DNA of 64,000 nt from Pholiota molesta (Eukaryota; Basidiomycota; Agaricomycetes; Agaricales; Strophariaceae): the NCBI GenBank assembly GCA_014925825.1, contig JACGCK010000106.1:1-64000 (forward strand), in the 5' to 3' direction. The translations under genes and the position numbers were made by a program. Each line of letters begins with the position of its first letter. Position 1 is the first letter of the stretch. The notes under the pieces are model-generated. The model did no database searches, was not told where the DNA came from, and was given only the letters and a program-made list of their open reading frames with translations. Positions 33,571 to 44,720 of the stretch are shown one piece after another.

Positions 33571-34706
33571 GCTCTTTTTCTCCTTTCTCTCTTCCTTTGA
33601 ATTGTTTTCATTCTTTCCGTTCAGAACGTAGCGTAGACTTGTGTGTGCGGCTGCAGCGGGCCCATATGGATATTGTTGGGTACCTAGATTGTGCACCATA
33701 TTTAGGTATCCTGTACTTAAAATAATGTGATCTTACGATAATGTCTACAGTAAGTTGCATATTGATTTGCAGTTTCATCCACAGGAACTCTGTTTGGGCT
33801 TTGATTGATGCCTGGAACCTGATGCCGCCCCGCTGCCGTTCTGCGTCTCTGCCCGCCCACAGCGTTCACGCCGGAAAAGCGTAGCGCGTTGCTTCAAGGT
33901 ACTCATAGGAAACAACAAGAAGAGCCGACATCGACGTTCGGGGCAGCGACAGGTTTCCGCGTCGCCCAATTCGTTTGTGGCGCTCCCGGCCGACCTGGCT
34001 TCTTTACATAGAGTTCTTATCGCGAGATAGTTCTGGTAATTTCCACGACCGTTCAAGGTGATATTTACGATCCCAATACATGATAGGAGGTGCCAAGACG
34101 GTATGTGTGTAGCTTTACTACTGGATTGAATGATTTGGAGAGGATTTGTCTGGTATTGTCCGAGAGGTGCCGTTGGATTCAAATCCAGTTAATATTTCTA
34201 GCTGATTGGCTGGTGCATTGGCTGGCTTGTAGACACGCTTGGATATTATAGGAACTGACTGTTTTCCGGCTTCCAGATACTATGCGAGGGATTGAGTCTC
34301 CCAAAAGTAATTGTGGACCATGGTCTTTGAGGAACTCGTATATTCTGCTGGCCAAGTATTAGGGCCGGAAATTAGGATAACTCACTTGGCATTCTTGCAT
34401 TTGGTATCTACATTCCTTCTGATACTCTTACATTAAAGTATCTATATTTCCCAAAGGAATGGGGAACCAAAATCATACCTCGGTTTCAACTAATGGGCGT
34501 ATATGCCACATGCACAAGAGGTAGCGCCCAGTGGGCCTTCTTAGAGTGGTATTTGAATCTCGCAAAGTCGCTACGTTCGAATTACCGACTATCCTAGGTA
34601 TCTTAAAATAGCGAATGTAGTATCGATAAAAAGACTCGTTCCATGCATTCACTCTACTGCACCAATTCTTTCACCTGCGGTTCCCTGTTCGCCATAAAAG
34701 CTTGGA
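33571..34706. other. Intergenic, nothing recognised
   Basis: No phase-consistent exons. A ggattcaaatcc near 34163-34175 resembles a tRNA T-arm, but no cloverleaf surrounds it. Confidence 0.4.
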
Positions 34707-35873
34707 ATGAAGGCTCAGAATAACTGGAAAGCCCTAGGAGCTCTTTCAAAGGCCCCACCAGATTCCAAATCGATGAGGATTTTCTCGTTCCTTTCCGGTA
34801 TAGTAAGTACCTCAATCTTCTACATTTTTCATGTGGTGAAATAGAATGTCGATAGAAGCAGTTAATTCATGCAGCGTACACTGCATTCTTGTTCACTAAA
34901 TCGAATATTCCGACAACTTTAATCCCCGTTGTGAGTACTTGCTCTCATAGGTCGCTCGAATCTAATATCCCTGCTATTCCCAGACCTTTTTTGCCATCGC
35001 TGCTGCTCCAATCAATGACTTTTCTCAGTTGCCTCATGTTATTATCTGGATATGGATACATCTCCTCCAGTTCGATGTGTCGAATCAGACAATGGACCCA
35101 GATGAAGATGCATTGAACAAAAGCGATCGGCCATTACCGTCAAAAAGGATCACGCTCAAGAATGCAATTATCTTGAGATGGGTTTTAGTGCCATTTTGTT
35201 TGGCAATTTCGATTGCATATAGCGTTGAAGCATTCTATGCCAGCGCGACACTAGCTCTGCTTACTGCTCTCTACAACGAGTTTGCCGGCCATGCGGATAA
35301 CTTCGTTGTGCGAAACATGTTTAATGCAGGCGGGACTATGTGTTTCGAATTCGGCGCTACATTGCTAGCTGGTGCGCGCTTATTTCCTTAATTACACTAC
35401 CCGATATACTTAGCCACATACTATTTTTAGGGCCCGATAGAGCAAGGATCAACACCGTCGCAGTACTCGCAGTTTGTATCAGCGGAGGAATCTTTGCAAC
35501 CACGATACACGCCCAAGACTTTAGAGACGTGGAAGGTGACCGCCTCATTGGACGACAGACCCTTCCAATTGTGTTTCCAAACATTGCGAAATATACGGTC
35601 ATTGGACCATTAATAATATGGTCCATTGCGCTTTCCTACATTTGGCAGCTGGATCTTGCTTTTGCATGCATCTTTTGCTATTTGGCTTTCTTTGTCGGCT
35701 TCTGTTTTTTGAATGCTCAGACTGTGAAGGACAAACAGGTAGCTTACGATTGGTACAATGTAAGTCTAAGTATTCTTTGCGGAACAGTTCTAATTTTGGA
35801 TTCCTTGCAGGTTTGGCTCTCTGTGGCTAATGTACTTCCTGGATACTACTATATCTATAGAACCAAAGCGTAG
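34707..35873 (+). CDS. UbiA-family prenyltransferase (308 aa)
   Basis: Exons 34707-34797, 34875-34930, 34984-35371, 35431-35759 and 35811-35873 close in phase. First Asp-rich motif: NQTMDPDEDALNKSDRPLPS (NxxxDxxxD with the NKxxRP follow-up). Second: HAQDFRDVEGDRLIGRQTLP. Several hydrophobic helices lie between and after (LPHVIIWIWIHLL, VIGPLIIWSIALSYIW). Membrane-bound transfer of an isoprenoid chain to an acceptor. It lacks the mitochondrial look of Coq2, and this subgroup is common in Agaricomycetes with unknown substrate, possibly meroterpenoid. The last intron is 51 nt, in frame and free of stops, so its retention would still give a protein. Confidence 0.85.
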
Positions 35874-36214
35874 GCTTGATCGGCTGTAGTAGTTAATGAT
35901 GTTGGATGAACTTTCAAATCCCAATTCAATCTGGAAAGCTGACTGAATAATTGCCTTACGCATATTTCGTTCTCAACAAAGCCGCCGATTCATAAAATCG
36001 AAAGGGGTCTTGCGATGGAGTTGATGAGATTCTGTGGTGGTAAGCTACGCCGCGGCGGAGATGTGTTGTAATTATCGTACATTCGGATGTATCTCGCTAG
36101 CGTTGTTTGAATTGGTGCGCGTTGTCACTCCCATTCTTCAGCTGTCTTTCTTACTGGTCGCGGTCCGAAAGCTGGTTGAAATATAGACCAAATATAGACT
36201 TAAACAGATACTTG

Positions 36215-36692
36215 CGGGCATGCATGAGGACAGAGTGGCGATTTGAATCTAGCTTCAAGGGCCCAAAGACACTCCGGCCACCTACAGTTGTTTTTCTACC
36301 TCCTATGTTGCTCCTATGCGTTTATCTACGATACATAGATACTTATTCGGTAAACGAATCACACACGCACGGGGCTGGATAGATTGGTTGGTGATCAGAC
36401 GAATGTAGACACACAGCACCTGAGCCTGCATCTTTGGGGTATTCCTTTGAACATCCCAATCCACAGTGTTTGCAAGCGGCTGATCCGTTCGATTCTGCGC
36501 CCAAATCGTTCAGGCGTCAGCCCCATTGTGTTACTAGAATAGGGGCCCAAACCTTGCGAGTCTGACAGTCATGCGGACGCTGCAGCACACTAAGTGCAGG
36601 TCTCAAAGATTCCCAAATATAGTCATCTTCTTGTAAAGTTGTAATCTCCACGGCAGACCGCAGGAGCATGTAGCACCACTGATTCCGAGTGT
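36215..36692 (+). repeat. Dispersed repeat R2, copy 2 (interrupted)
   Basis: Same orientation as 12080-12560. It is cut at its gtgtccgg end by the TIR element at 36700-38789; sequence after the element (from 38790, gtccgggtat) resumes the match to gtccggtatt of copy 1. Confidence 0.7.
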
Positions 36693-36699
36693 GTCCGGG
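36693..36699 (+). repeat. Target-site duplication, left (GTCCGGG)
   Basis: Identical to 38790-38796 on the other side of the TIR element. Confidence 0.75.
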
Positions 36700-38789
36700 T
36701 ACGGTAGGCGGGATCGACACGGTTCGATTTTTCATTTTTAAAATTTCACATCGCTTCGTACATTCCCACCAGTGCAGTCCTGAAACATATTATACCTGAC
36801 AGTCATGTGCATGTATGCCACACTCATTAGAGCGCGTCGTCGACGCGTCGTCATTGTCCAACGACGCGGGGTGAAGCAGGAGTAAAGTCAATCTTGGCGT
36901 ATGCACATATAACATATTGTTGCCCGTTGTCTCCTTTGGCGCCGGTCAGTTGAACTCGGGCTTCCCGGCTTGGGCTCGGTTACCTCCCCACGCTAGAAAC
37001 CCTACGCGAACTCCCACGCGGGCGTTCACACTTTTGCCAGTGTGAACTAGGGGACCATCAATCAACTCTATACAAACCTGAAAGAAAAGAGAGGTACTAA
37101 GAGAAAGTCGCCTGTCACCGACGAAGGACAGGCCATGGAGCAATAATGTACTTACTGTAACTTACACATCTTGTATTGATTTTCATCTTATCGTACTCAG
37201 TCTGATATTTGATTTACAAATATGTATTTCTTACAACTACCTACAATAATAACAGAAGGCTAGATCAAAGGACAGCGGCGAGCTATTCAGCATCGGCTAC
37301 AAGCCCTGCGAGCAAGGTCAACAGGTGTCGGCGACCAGCATCGAGGCCGCGTTAAAGTTACGCGCTCGATGTTGCCGACCAGAGCACTTTGAACAGATCC
37401 CACGGTGCATGCACCCACAGCGAATGCGAGCAGCAAGGACGGCGACGCCTGCTCGAGGCAGTCGAGCAGTCGCGAGCTCCGGTCGGCGTGTTGGCGGCGT
37501 GTTGGCGGCACGAGCTGAGCGCCGCTCTGCGCGAGCGGCGGTGGGTGGACGGCGACGGCGGCCATGAGCAAGCTCAATGGCCCACGGTGGCGGCTCTTGC
37601 TCGTGGCGCGACAGAACGGTGACGGCGCCGCTCTGCGCAAGGGTGGCTGCATGGCAACGATGCGCGAGCGGCGGTGGGTGGACGGCAACGGCGGCCATGA
37701 GCAAGCTCAATGGCCCACGGTGGCGGCTCTTGCTCGCGGCGGCTTGGCAGAACGGTGACGGCGGGCGGCTGAGCCCTGAGCCCTCGACAGCGGCTGCGAG
37801 CCCTCATGGACAGCAGCTGCGAGCAAGCTTGATGGCCCAATGGCAGCGGCAGCGAGCTTTCTCCTCGATGCGGCTCCAAGCAAGTGCACGACGCGTTGAC
37901 GCCCTCCCTAGCAGCTGGGCTCTTCGTTTAGAAGCCCAGCACAGCACAAGTCTCGCTTGAACTGGTGCTGCTTGCTGAAAGGCGCCGCCACATTGCGACT
38001 TGCAGTGGGCTGCCGTGCTCGAAGAGGTTCGTGGCGCGCCACCGCCGCCACGCAAATGCTGCTGCCCGCCGTCAACGAACGAGCAGAGCTAGAGCATCCC
38101 GGTCCTCGCGCTCGTCACGCTGAGAGGCGGTCCTGGTACTTGCGCTGCGGCCTTGAGTGCTGGCGAAGTCGACGTCGAGTCGTTGTCGAGTGGCGGCGCT
38201 GGCGGCCAGCACTCGACGCCGGTAAAGGCGGGCAGCAAAATTGCGGCGGCACAGCCGGACAATGCCCATAGGGCGGCGTGAGCGGCGCAGCTTGCGGACG
38301 AGGAGTGGCGGTAGGGCAAGCTTGTGTCGATTGCGGTTTGAGTGGCCGGATCCGACGGCGCCAGTTGGAGACGCTCTGGCCGGAATCGACTGTTCCAGGT
38401 GCAGAGCATCTGCAGTGGGCATGCACTGTGAGATGGAGATATCGTTGAAGTTAGTAACGGACGGTGCGCAAAGAGACAGGCGGCGAGCCCAGGCGTGAGC
38501 TCTAGCCGTCTGTAGCAGAGAAACTCACTATATTCGAGTTCTGATCTAACCTAGCTCATGCCCATAGGACGCAAGAGGGAGCCAGGACGCAAGAGGGAGC
38601 CAGCATGCAGCGACGAGGGAGGGAAGGAAGGAAAGAAAGAAAGAAAAGGAAGGGTTGAGAGCTTTGAGAAGCAGACGCAGTGCGGTAAAATGGATTTCGG
38701 GACGACTCAATGGTGTGCACTGTGGGAACATAAGTGAAAAGTGAAAATGGAAAACGGAAAATCGAACCGTGTCGATCCCGCCTACCGTA
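36700..38789. mobile_element. Non-autonomous TIR DNA transposon (~2.09 kb)
   Basis: Left end 36700-36731 and right end 38758-38789 are perfect inverted repeats of 32 bp starting TACGGTAGGC; a weaker match extends to about 75 bp. GTCCGGG flanks both ends. The interior has no transposase. 37270-38450 is a GC-rich block with a ~143-bp tandem duplication (a gcgagcggcggtgggtggac unit at about 37531 and 37673) in which all frames look open. 38620-38660 is a purine run of gaaagaaa type. Superfamily not assigned; a TSD of 7-9 bp would fit hAT- or Mutator-like classes. Confidence 0.85.
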
Positions 38790-38796
38790 GTCCGGG
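38790..38796 (+). repeat. Target-site duplication, right (GTCCGGG)
   Basis: Matches 36693-36699. Confidence 0.75.
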
Positions 38797-39129
38797 TATA
38801 ATCTATTTTTAAGTATCAGCACTTGGATGACTGCGACTCAGCATAAGTATTCTGAATTTCGGGTCAGAAATCAACATTTTATTACAATTTTAACCCCAAG
38901 AAGCGCAAGCAGCCACTCCTGAGTCCTTAATCACCCTCACGGTAGCGTATTGGCATTAAGATATTTATTTACTGGGAAATGAGTAGAAAGTTACGAGCGG
39001 GTCACTAAGATGTACATCAACAAACGTGTCGACAATATGTGTACATGACTGACAATACTATGTTTACATGACTGGAGACTTATTAGGAATCGGTATTAAT
39101 CTAGAAGATTCGGACTAATTCGCAGACTC
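38797..39129. repeat. S3 3' flank, duplicated at 14640-14885
   Basis: Source or sister copy of the block in front of kinB. No gene. Confidence 0.65.
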
Positions 39130-39497
39130 TTAAGCCGCAATGAGAGTTCTTTCCGGAACCCCAGTAACAGTGAGAGGAATTCCGTCAAATGTGACTCCAT
39201 ATTGGAAGGCATAGGCAGTGCGCCCATTAGGCATCTACGTGTAATCCATTAGTAAAAAGTGATAGGAAGACACAAAGTGACATACCATATGGACAACCCT
39301 GGTATCGAGAACATTTTTGATCGTACCCGCGGTGTTTCTCGCCACGAACTGATTTGCTTTGGACGTGAAATTCTGTATGATCATGACGCTATCTCCCTCG
39401 GAGAACTATGACAGTAGCAGACATATATCAGCATTGAGTAGGGGATAATAGAGTAAAGCCTCACCTCGGCAGTAGCATAGTCAACGGTTGTGGACAT
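39130..39497 (-). CDS. S3, small protein of the S family (85 aa)
   Basis: Exons 39465-39497, 39286-39405 (exactly 40 codons) and 39130-39234 join in phase 0. Exon 1 is MSTTVDYATAE; exon 2 starts FSEGDSVMIIQNFTSKANQF and contains NTAGTIKNVLDTR; exon 3 is MPNGRTAYAFQYGVTFDGIP followed by LTVTGVPERTLIAA. It shares FxEGDxV and the exon plan with S1 and S4. No signal or membrane segment; function unknown. The start of the long-arm inverted-repeat element lies about 180 bp upstream and may affect its promoter; no TATA box like that of S1, S2 and S4 was seen. A remnant of its exon 3 is at 14890-14972. Confidence 0.75.
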
Positions 39498-39673
39498 TGC
39501 GAAATCACTTGGTTTACAAGATACTGGGGTCGAAGGAGAAATTGGGGAAAATTGTGTCGTGCCAATCCCAAGTTTAATGAACCTTTTATGCATTTCTTGG
39601 ATTGAAAAGTGTCATGGACTTTCACAGCAACAAAACTCAGCATCGATTATAGTCACAGGATGGTGCCAGTGTA

Positions 39674-42600
39674 GTGCAATACTAGCTACAACTATACTAA
39701 ATTTATAGTGCAATATTACGGTACAGTTGTAGGGGGAACTGTTGCACCACTTCCTGTGCTGTGGTATCCTGCAGGTGCCGTTCTCCCCTTTATGCTGGTG
39801 CAGTAGTCTACTGGTGGTACAATACAATGGCTTCTTCCGACCGGGCGCTTTCATCCCTCTATACGCATCAGATGACGCATCACTGATGGCGCCGCCCATA
39901 TGTCAGTTTGCCCCCACTGGTTTGCCCGTTTGCCCGTTTTTCCCTGCCCACCGCCCGCCTGTGCCAGTGTACGATTATTTAATCGGGCGCCTAGGGAATC
40001 ATTAGCGCTCAATTGTATTTGATTGCGCTCGCAGGCATACTGCTCAATCCAAACTGATTCCCATAGTATACGCACGCAGGTTTTTCTATGCAGGAGTACT
40101 ACCGCCTGAATCGCCCGATGTCGTAGATATAGAAAACTTATGTTACTGACGTTTGGTTATTTTTCTGTTATTGTCCAAAATTAGCTGAGCGGTGCAATAC
40201 GCCGTAGTGGTGCAGCACTCCGTATTGGTGCAATACTCTTTTACAGTTAGGATCTATTTACGGCACCTGAATGGTGCAACATTCAAGGGTTGTGCAATAT
40301 TCTTTTAAAAGTAGTACCTATCCACGGCGCCTACATGGTGCAACACTCCGTACTGGTGCAATGCTCTTCGCTTGAATGGTGCAATACACTGCCAACTCAA
40401 TGCACATTCGTGGTGCCTCAATGCCAGTGGTGCAACACTCCTGTGCAATCAATACTTCTCAGATCCCAATGAATGCCAGATATGTTTTACATGACCTATA
40501 TATAAAATTTGTTCTGGTCATCCCGGCCTCCCTACCCCTTCCCGTCTGGCTCGTTGTGGCTCACAGCTCAGGCCTCAACAACCGCATCTTCATTCCCCCC
40601 TCGATACATAGGTTTAAGCTCAAAAAATGACAGAATGTTGTAGATAACTATATATACTTCCTTTCTACTTCATATTAGAATATTTGGAATGGAAATGAGA
40701 ATGCTACTCCGTATTTCTAGGTTTATCGCACATTTTTCAGCATCTTTCTAATCGCACTCTGATTGGCTGACCATGTTGAGATTTTCATTTTCAAGTTATT
40801 CAAATGCTCCGTTTGCCTTTATTTCTATATGGCCGCTAGATAAGGTACCTGAGATGTATTAACTAAAGTTTGGAGCCGCAACATGCTGGCTGCATGGCTG
40901 TATGTCATGAAGACTGTTTTTTTCAGTAGTTATCTATTAATTCGCTGATTGGTTGATCGCTCCTGCTGCCAACGCAAGTCTTCGCAAGTACCTGCAGGTA
41001 TACTCATGAATATGGCAGATTCTGCATCCTTAGTAGAAGTACTATCGCATGTCGCTTTGAATGGTTGGTAAAAAAACATGTCATTTGTACAGTGGTAATA
41101 CCATAATCAGTCAGTACAGGATACCGAAAGTTTACACTACGTTGGAGGGTGCTCAGCGCCGAGCACGGCAACATGAGAATGGCTCTGCATGGGAGTTGTG
41201 CTCGTGCTCGAACGGCACTGGCGCTGATGCAATGTGCACCATTGCGGTCAACCTCGCGCGAAAACGACGTTCACGACACCGCATGACACTGTACTGGCAC
41301 TGGAAAGCATAAGCACAATGCTGTGGAAAGCCATGCGTGCGGAGTCAATACCACACTGGCATAACAGCCACAACATCAGCCACAACATCTGAGTGCGATG
41401 GCTCCTGCAGCATCTAGCCCGCTGTCAAATGTCGTTCTCGACGGATATACCGCTCGTTTGCACCCTCGCGACTTCGTCTGGCAGTGCGCCCATCCACCCT
41501 CCTGCATCTGTCGCCCGGTGACCGTCTGGGGGTCGCGTCTTGCATCATCACCTTTCGAAAGCAGGCCCTCTGCCAATGTCGCCCGCCACCGCCATGCAAT
41601 CCGCTTGCACCTCATTAGTGCCCATCGTCCATCACCACCGTGTTTCCATTCGCTAGCGCCCTTTCAGCTTGCATCTGCTGCCGTGCCTCATCCGAAAGTG
41701 CGAATCATCCGGTACTATCGTCCCGTAGTAAAAGTGTCGTCGGTGGGTGGAAATGAGGCATACGGGCGGTCGCGCAGTTGATTGTGTTTCCAGCTTCGGA
41801 TTGGAAAAGCCGGCCCACATCCCTATTGAAGGGGAGGGGCACGCAGCTGTGGCCGATGAACAGCGAGGTTTGAGGGGGTAGTTGGTGATAGCAAAGGGGG
41901 GTGGAAGTGGAAGCAAGGTGGAACTCAAATCAAACGCGAATCAATCAAATCTGGCCGGGAACACGTGACATGGTTGCGCGCGCGCCGCTCATAGAGATGT
42001 TGCACCATTTAAGTAGGCGCCGTGGATAGGTACTACTTTTAAAAAAATATTGCACAACCCCTGAATGTTGCACCATTCAGGTGCCGTAAATAGATTCTAA
42101 TTGTAAAAGAGTATTGCACCAATACGGAGTGCTGCACCACTACGGCGTATTGCACCACTCAGCTAATTTTGGACAATAACAGAAAAATAACCAAACGTCA
42201 GTAACATAAGTTTTCTATCTACGACATTGGGCGACTCACGCGGTAGTACTCCTGCATATAAAAATCTGCGTGTGTACACTATGGGAATCAGTTTGGATTG
42301 AGCAGTATGCCCGCGAGCGCAATCAAATACAATTGAGCGCTAATGATTCCCTAGGCGCCCGATTAAATAATCGTACACGTGGCACAGGCGGGCAGTGGGC
42401 ATTGGGTGGGCAGGGAAAAACGGGCAAACGGGCGAACCAGTGGGGGAAAACTGACATATGGGCGGCGCCATCAGTGATGCGTCATCTGATGCGTATAGAG
42501 GGATGAAAGCGCCCGGTTGGAAGAAGCCATTGTATTGCACCACTAGTAGACTACTGCACCAGCATAAAGGGGAGAACAGCAGCTGCAGGATACCACAGCA

Positions 42601-42728
42601 CAAGAAGTGGTGCAACAGTTCCCCCTACAACTGTACCGTAATATTGCACTATAAATTTAAACAATTCCCCCTACAACGTACCGTAATATTGCACTATAAA
42701 TTTAGTACAGTTGTAGCTAGTATTGCAC
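39674..42728. mobile_element. Inverted-repeat element with ~0.7 kb arms (~3.05 kb)
   Basis: Left arm 39674-40345 and right arm about 42000-42728 are inverted copies at roughly 90 percent identity or more; both ends read GTGCAATACTAGCTACAAC from outside in. The right arm carries an extra ~55-bp internal duplication of its tip. The arms are rich in the motif GGTGCAAYAC in direct orientation (about a dozen copies in the inner part of each arm and just beyond, e.g. 40190-40445). The 1.65-kb centre has only short open frames. No convincing target duplication. Probably a non-autonomous DNA element with subterminal protein-binding repeats. Confidence 0.8.
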
Positions 42729-43156
42729 AAATTTGGCTTATACGGCTGTTATAGTGTAAATTCTCTTCAGGGGATGGTGTTACAGTGGACCTCGTATTGT
42801 CATTCTGACTCTAAAGGTTGTGGAACTACGGTATTACCAGATCGTAGATCGCGCCGACAGCACTTAATGATCAGTGGAGATCTAATAAAGACGATTGATT
42901 TTGGATTGGACACCTGTGGGCCCGTACACATACAAACCTGTAGAAGGAGCCGTTGGATCCGGTACGGATTAAAGATCTGTTGGGGATTCCACCGTGTGAA
43001 ATCGTATGTAAGCTTTGCAATGCGTTGAACGTTTTAAATTGAACTTCGAAAGCCAGTACCCAACTGGCACCTTCGCCAAACTCCCCCAAGAGCTTCTGGG
43101 ATATTCCCTCACATCCAAACTCTGAACTTTTCGTCAACGTTCTATTCATATCGAGG
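42729..43156. other. 5' flank of kinC
   Basis: Contains a decayed coding-like stretch (43060-43156) equivalent to the region before kinB (aactggcaccttcgccaaac block), otherwise nothing recognised. Confidence 0.45.
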
Positions 43157-44553
43157 ATGCTAGATGATCTGTACTGGATGTCCCGCTCATTGATCTGGGG
43201 AGATCCACTCTTCAAGAGCTGGGAGGAGTGGCGCCGGCCTATTACAGAGGATGAACAGATCCAAGGGGATCACTATGATAGAGTCCTTAAGTGCTGGGAA
43301 TTTCTCAGACCACTCTTTTCTGAGCGCGGTTATATTCTCTATGAGAACACTAGCGAGAGACATGGATACATCAATCCCCCTAGACAATCACACCCTGTAC
43401 TAGAGCAAGGCTATCCGTATGGTCGACGTTTCTCTGAAAGGCCCGAGGACGCAGCATTTATTATTCCGTCAGTATGTGGCCCTGCTTCTCAATTGATTTG
43501 TTGAGCATCTGATACAATTCAAATAGTGTCTGCTCGTCTGGGCAGCAACAGATAAACAAGGACGAGATGTTGTCGTCAAGTACGTTATATCCTTAGAGAT
43601 TTACGTGATATTTTTAACAGATTTTACTCAGAATCGTCTCGGAAAGCGAGCTGAAAGCTCTCCAATACGTTAATACAGAAGAAGCACGATCAGATTCTCG
43701 AAACCATACAATTCGTCTTATTGAGCACTTCAACTTCAGAGGATTCATTTTTGCGATCATGCCTCGGTGAGCCTTTATTTTTATTTGAAATCCCAGGAAA
43801 TGACAGATTATAATCGTAATTTTCAGCTGGGATCAGGCCTTTCTTAATTATCGTTTCAAGAATGTGGCACAGGCAATGCAGTGTGGTAAAATCTTATTGG
43901 AAGTATGTTTTTTCGCACATGTACATATTTCAGTACTCAGAGGTTCATTAGGCCATGGATTTTCTCCATGAGAAGCGGGTCTTCCATGCTGACTTTTATG
44001 AACAGAACATTGGAACGAACGTGATTACGGACTGGCCGAAAATACAACCTCCAGGCATACGAGATCCATCGAGCGTTCGATATGCGGTATATGACTTTGA
44101 TGGCTCTGAAATATACCCCCTTGAGATGCCTCTAGAAGATATATGGGAGACGAAATACGCTGGATTCCAACTTCGTGGTCTACCAACACCTGAAGGACCC
44201 TATCACCCGTTCCCCCTTGATGTATTAGCATTAGGACAGGTTTTGGAAAGAAGAATTCGGGTGCGCGTCTTCATTTTCTCAAAATTTCTTATCTGACATC
44301 TCCTGTAGCACATCCAGAACCTCGTTCCAGAGCTTGGTCCCTTCTTTGATGGAATGATTGACCGAGATGAAACCAGGAGGTTCACAGCTCGACAGGCTTT
44401 GATAGAATTCAACAAGATCTATTCAAATTTGAGTGACGACCAGCTGTCCCAACCAGTCAAATTTTTTTTGTGGCGGAAGAATCGTGAGTTTTACGATATG
44501 TCCTGTGCTACTTTTTAACCATAACGCCCTTCTGACATATAGGTGTTGTTTGA
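43157..44553 (+). CDS. kinC, kinase-like fold protein (357 aa)
   Basis: Exons 43157-43471, 43527-43579, 43632-43766, 43827-43902, 43952-44260, 44309-44483 and 44543-44553 close in phase. It begins MLDDLYWMSRSLIWGDPLFK. Lysine in GRDVVVKIVSESEL, catalytic loop VFHADFYEQNIG, YDFDGSEIYPL in place of DFG. Very close to kinB with the same exon sizes; the final exon is 11 nt and ends RVV. Intact. Directly followed by a kinase 3'-flank block and then R1 copy C, as kinB is followed by R1 copy B, so the unit kinase + R1 was duplicated together. Confidence 0.86.
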
Positions 44554-44720
44554 TGAACTGGTCAAGAATAATTACTTAGGTTTTTGCCTGCTGAATATTG
44601 TTGTTTCTACTACACTTGTACATCTATTGCTGTATAAAGCTTCGCAAGACTGCGACGAGCGCAGCAGAGCCCCCATTTCTATGCAAAAAATTCGCATTTT
44701 TCAAGCACTATGAGTGATCA

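Noticed and set aside
34130..34200. tRNA-like segment with tgtccgagagg and ggattcaaatcc
   Set aside because: The A-box-like and B-box-like parts are only about 13 nt apart and no cloverleaf can be drawn.
37287..38426. Several overlapping open frames of 100-130 aa on both strands
   Set aside because: They come from GC-rich tandem sequence inside the TIR element, lack domains and shift frame between repeat units.
39674..39690. CACTA-type transposon ends (TAGTG at the left end)
   Set aside because: The arms read inward from GTGCAATAC, the opposite polarity to CACTA ends, and no 3-bp target duplication is seen.
41398..41781. 127-aa frame in the centre of the long-arm inverted-repeat element
   Set aside because: No transposase motif or domain, overlaps other frames of similar length on the other strand.
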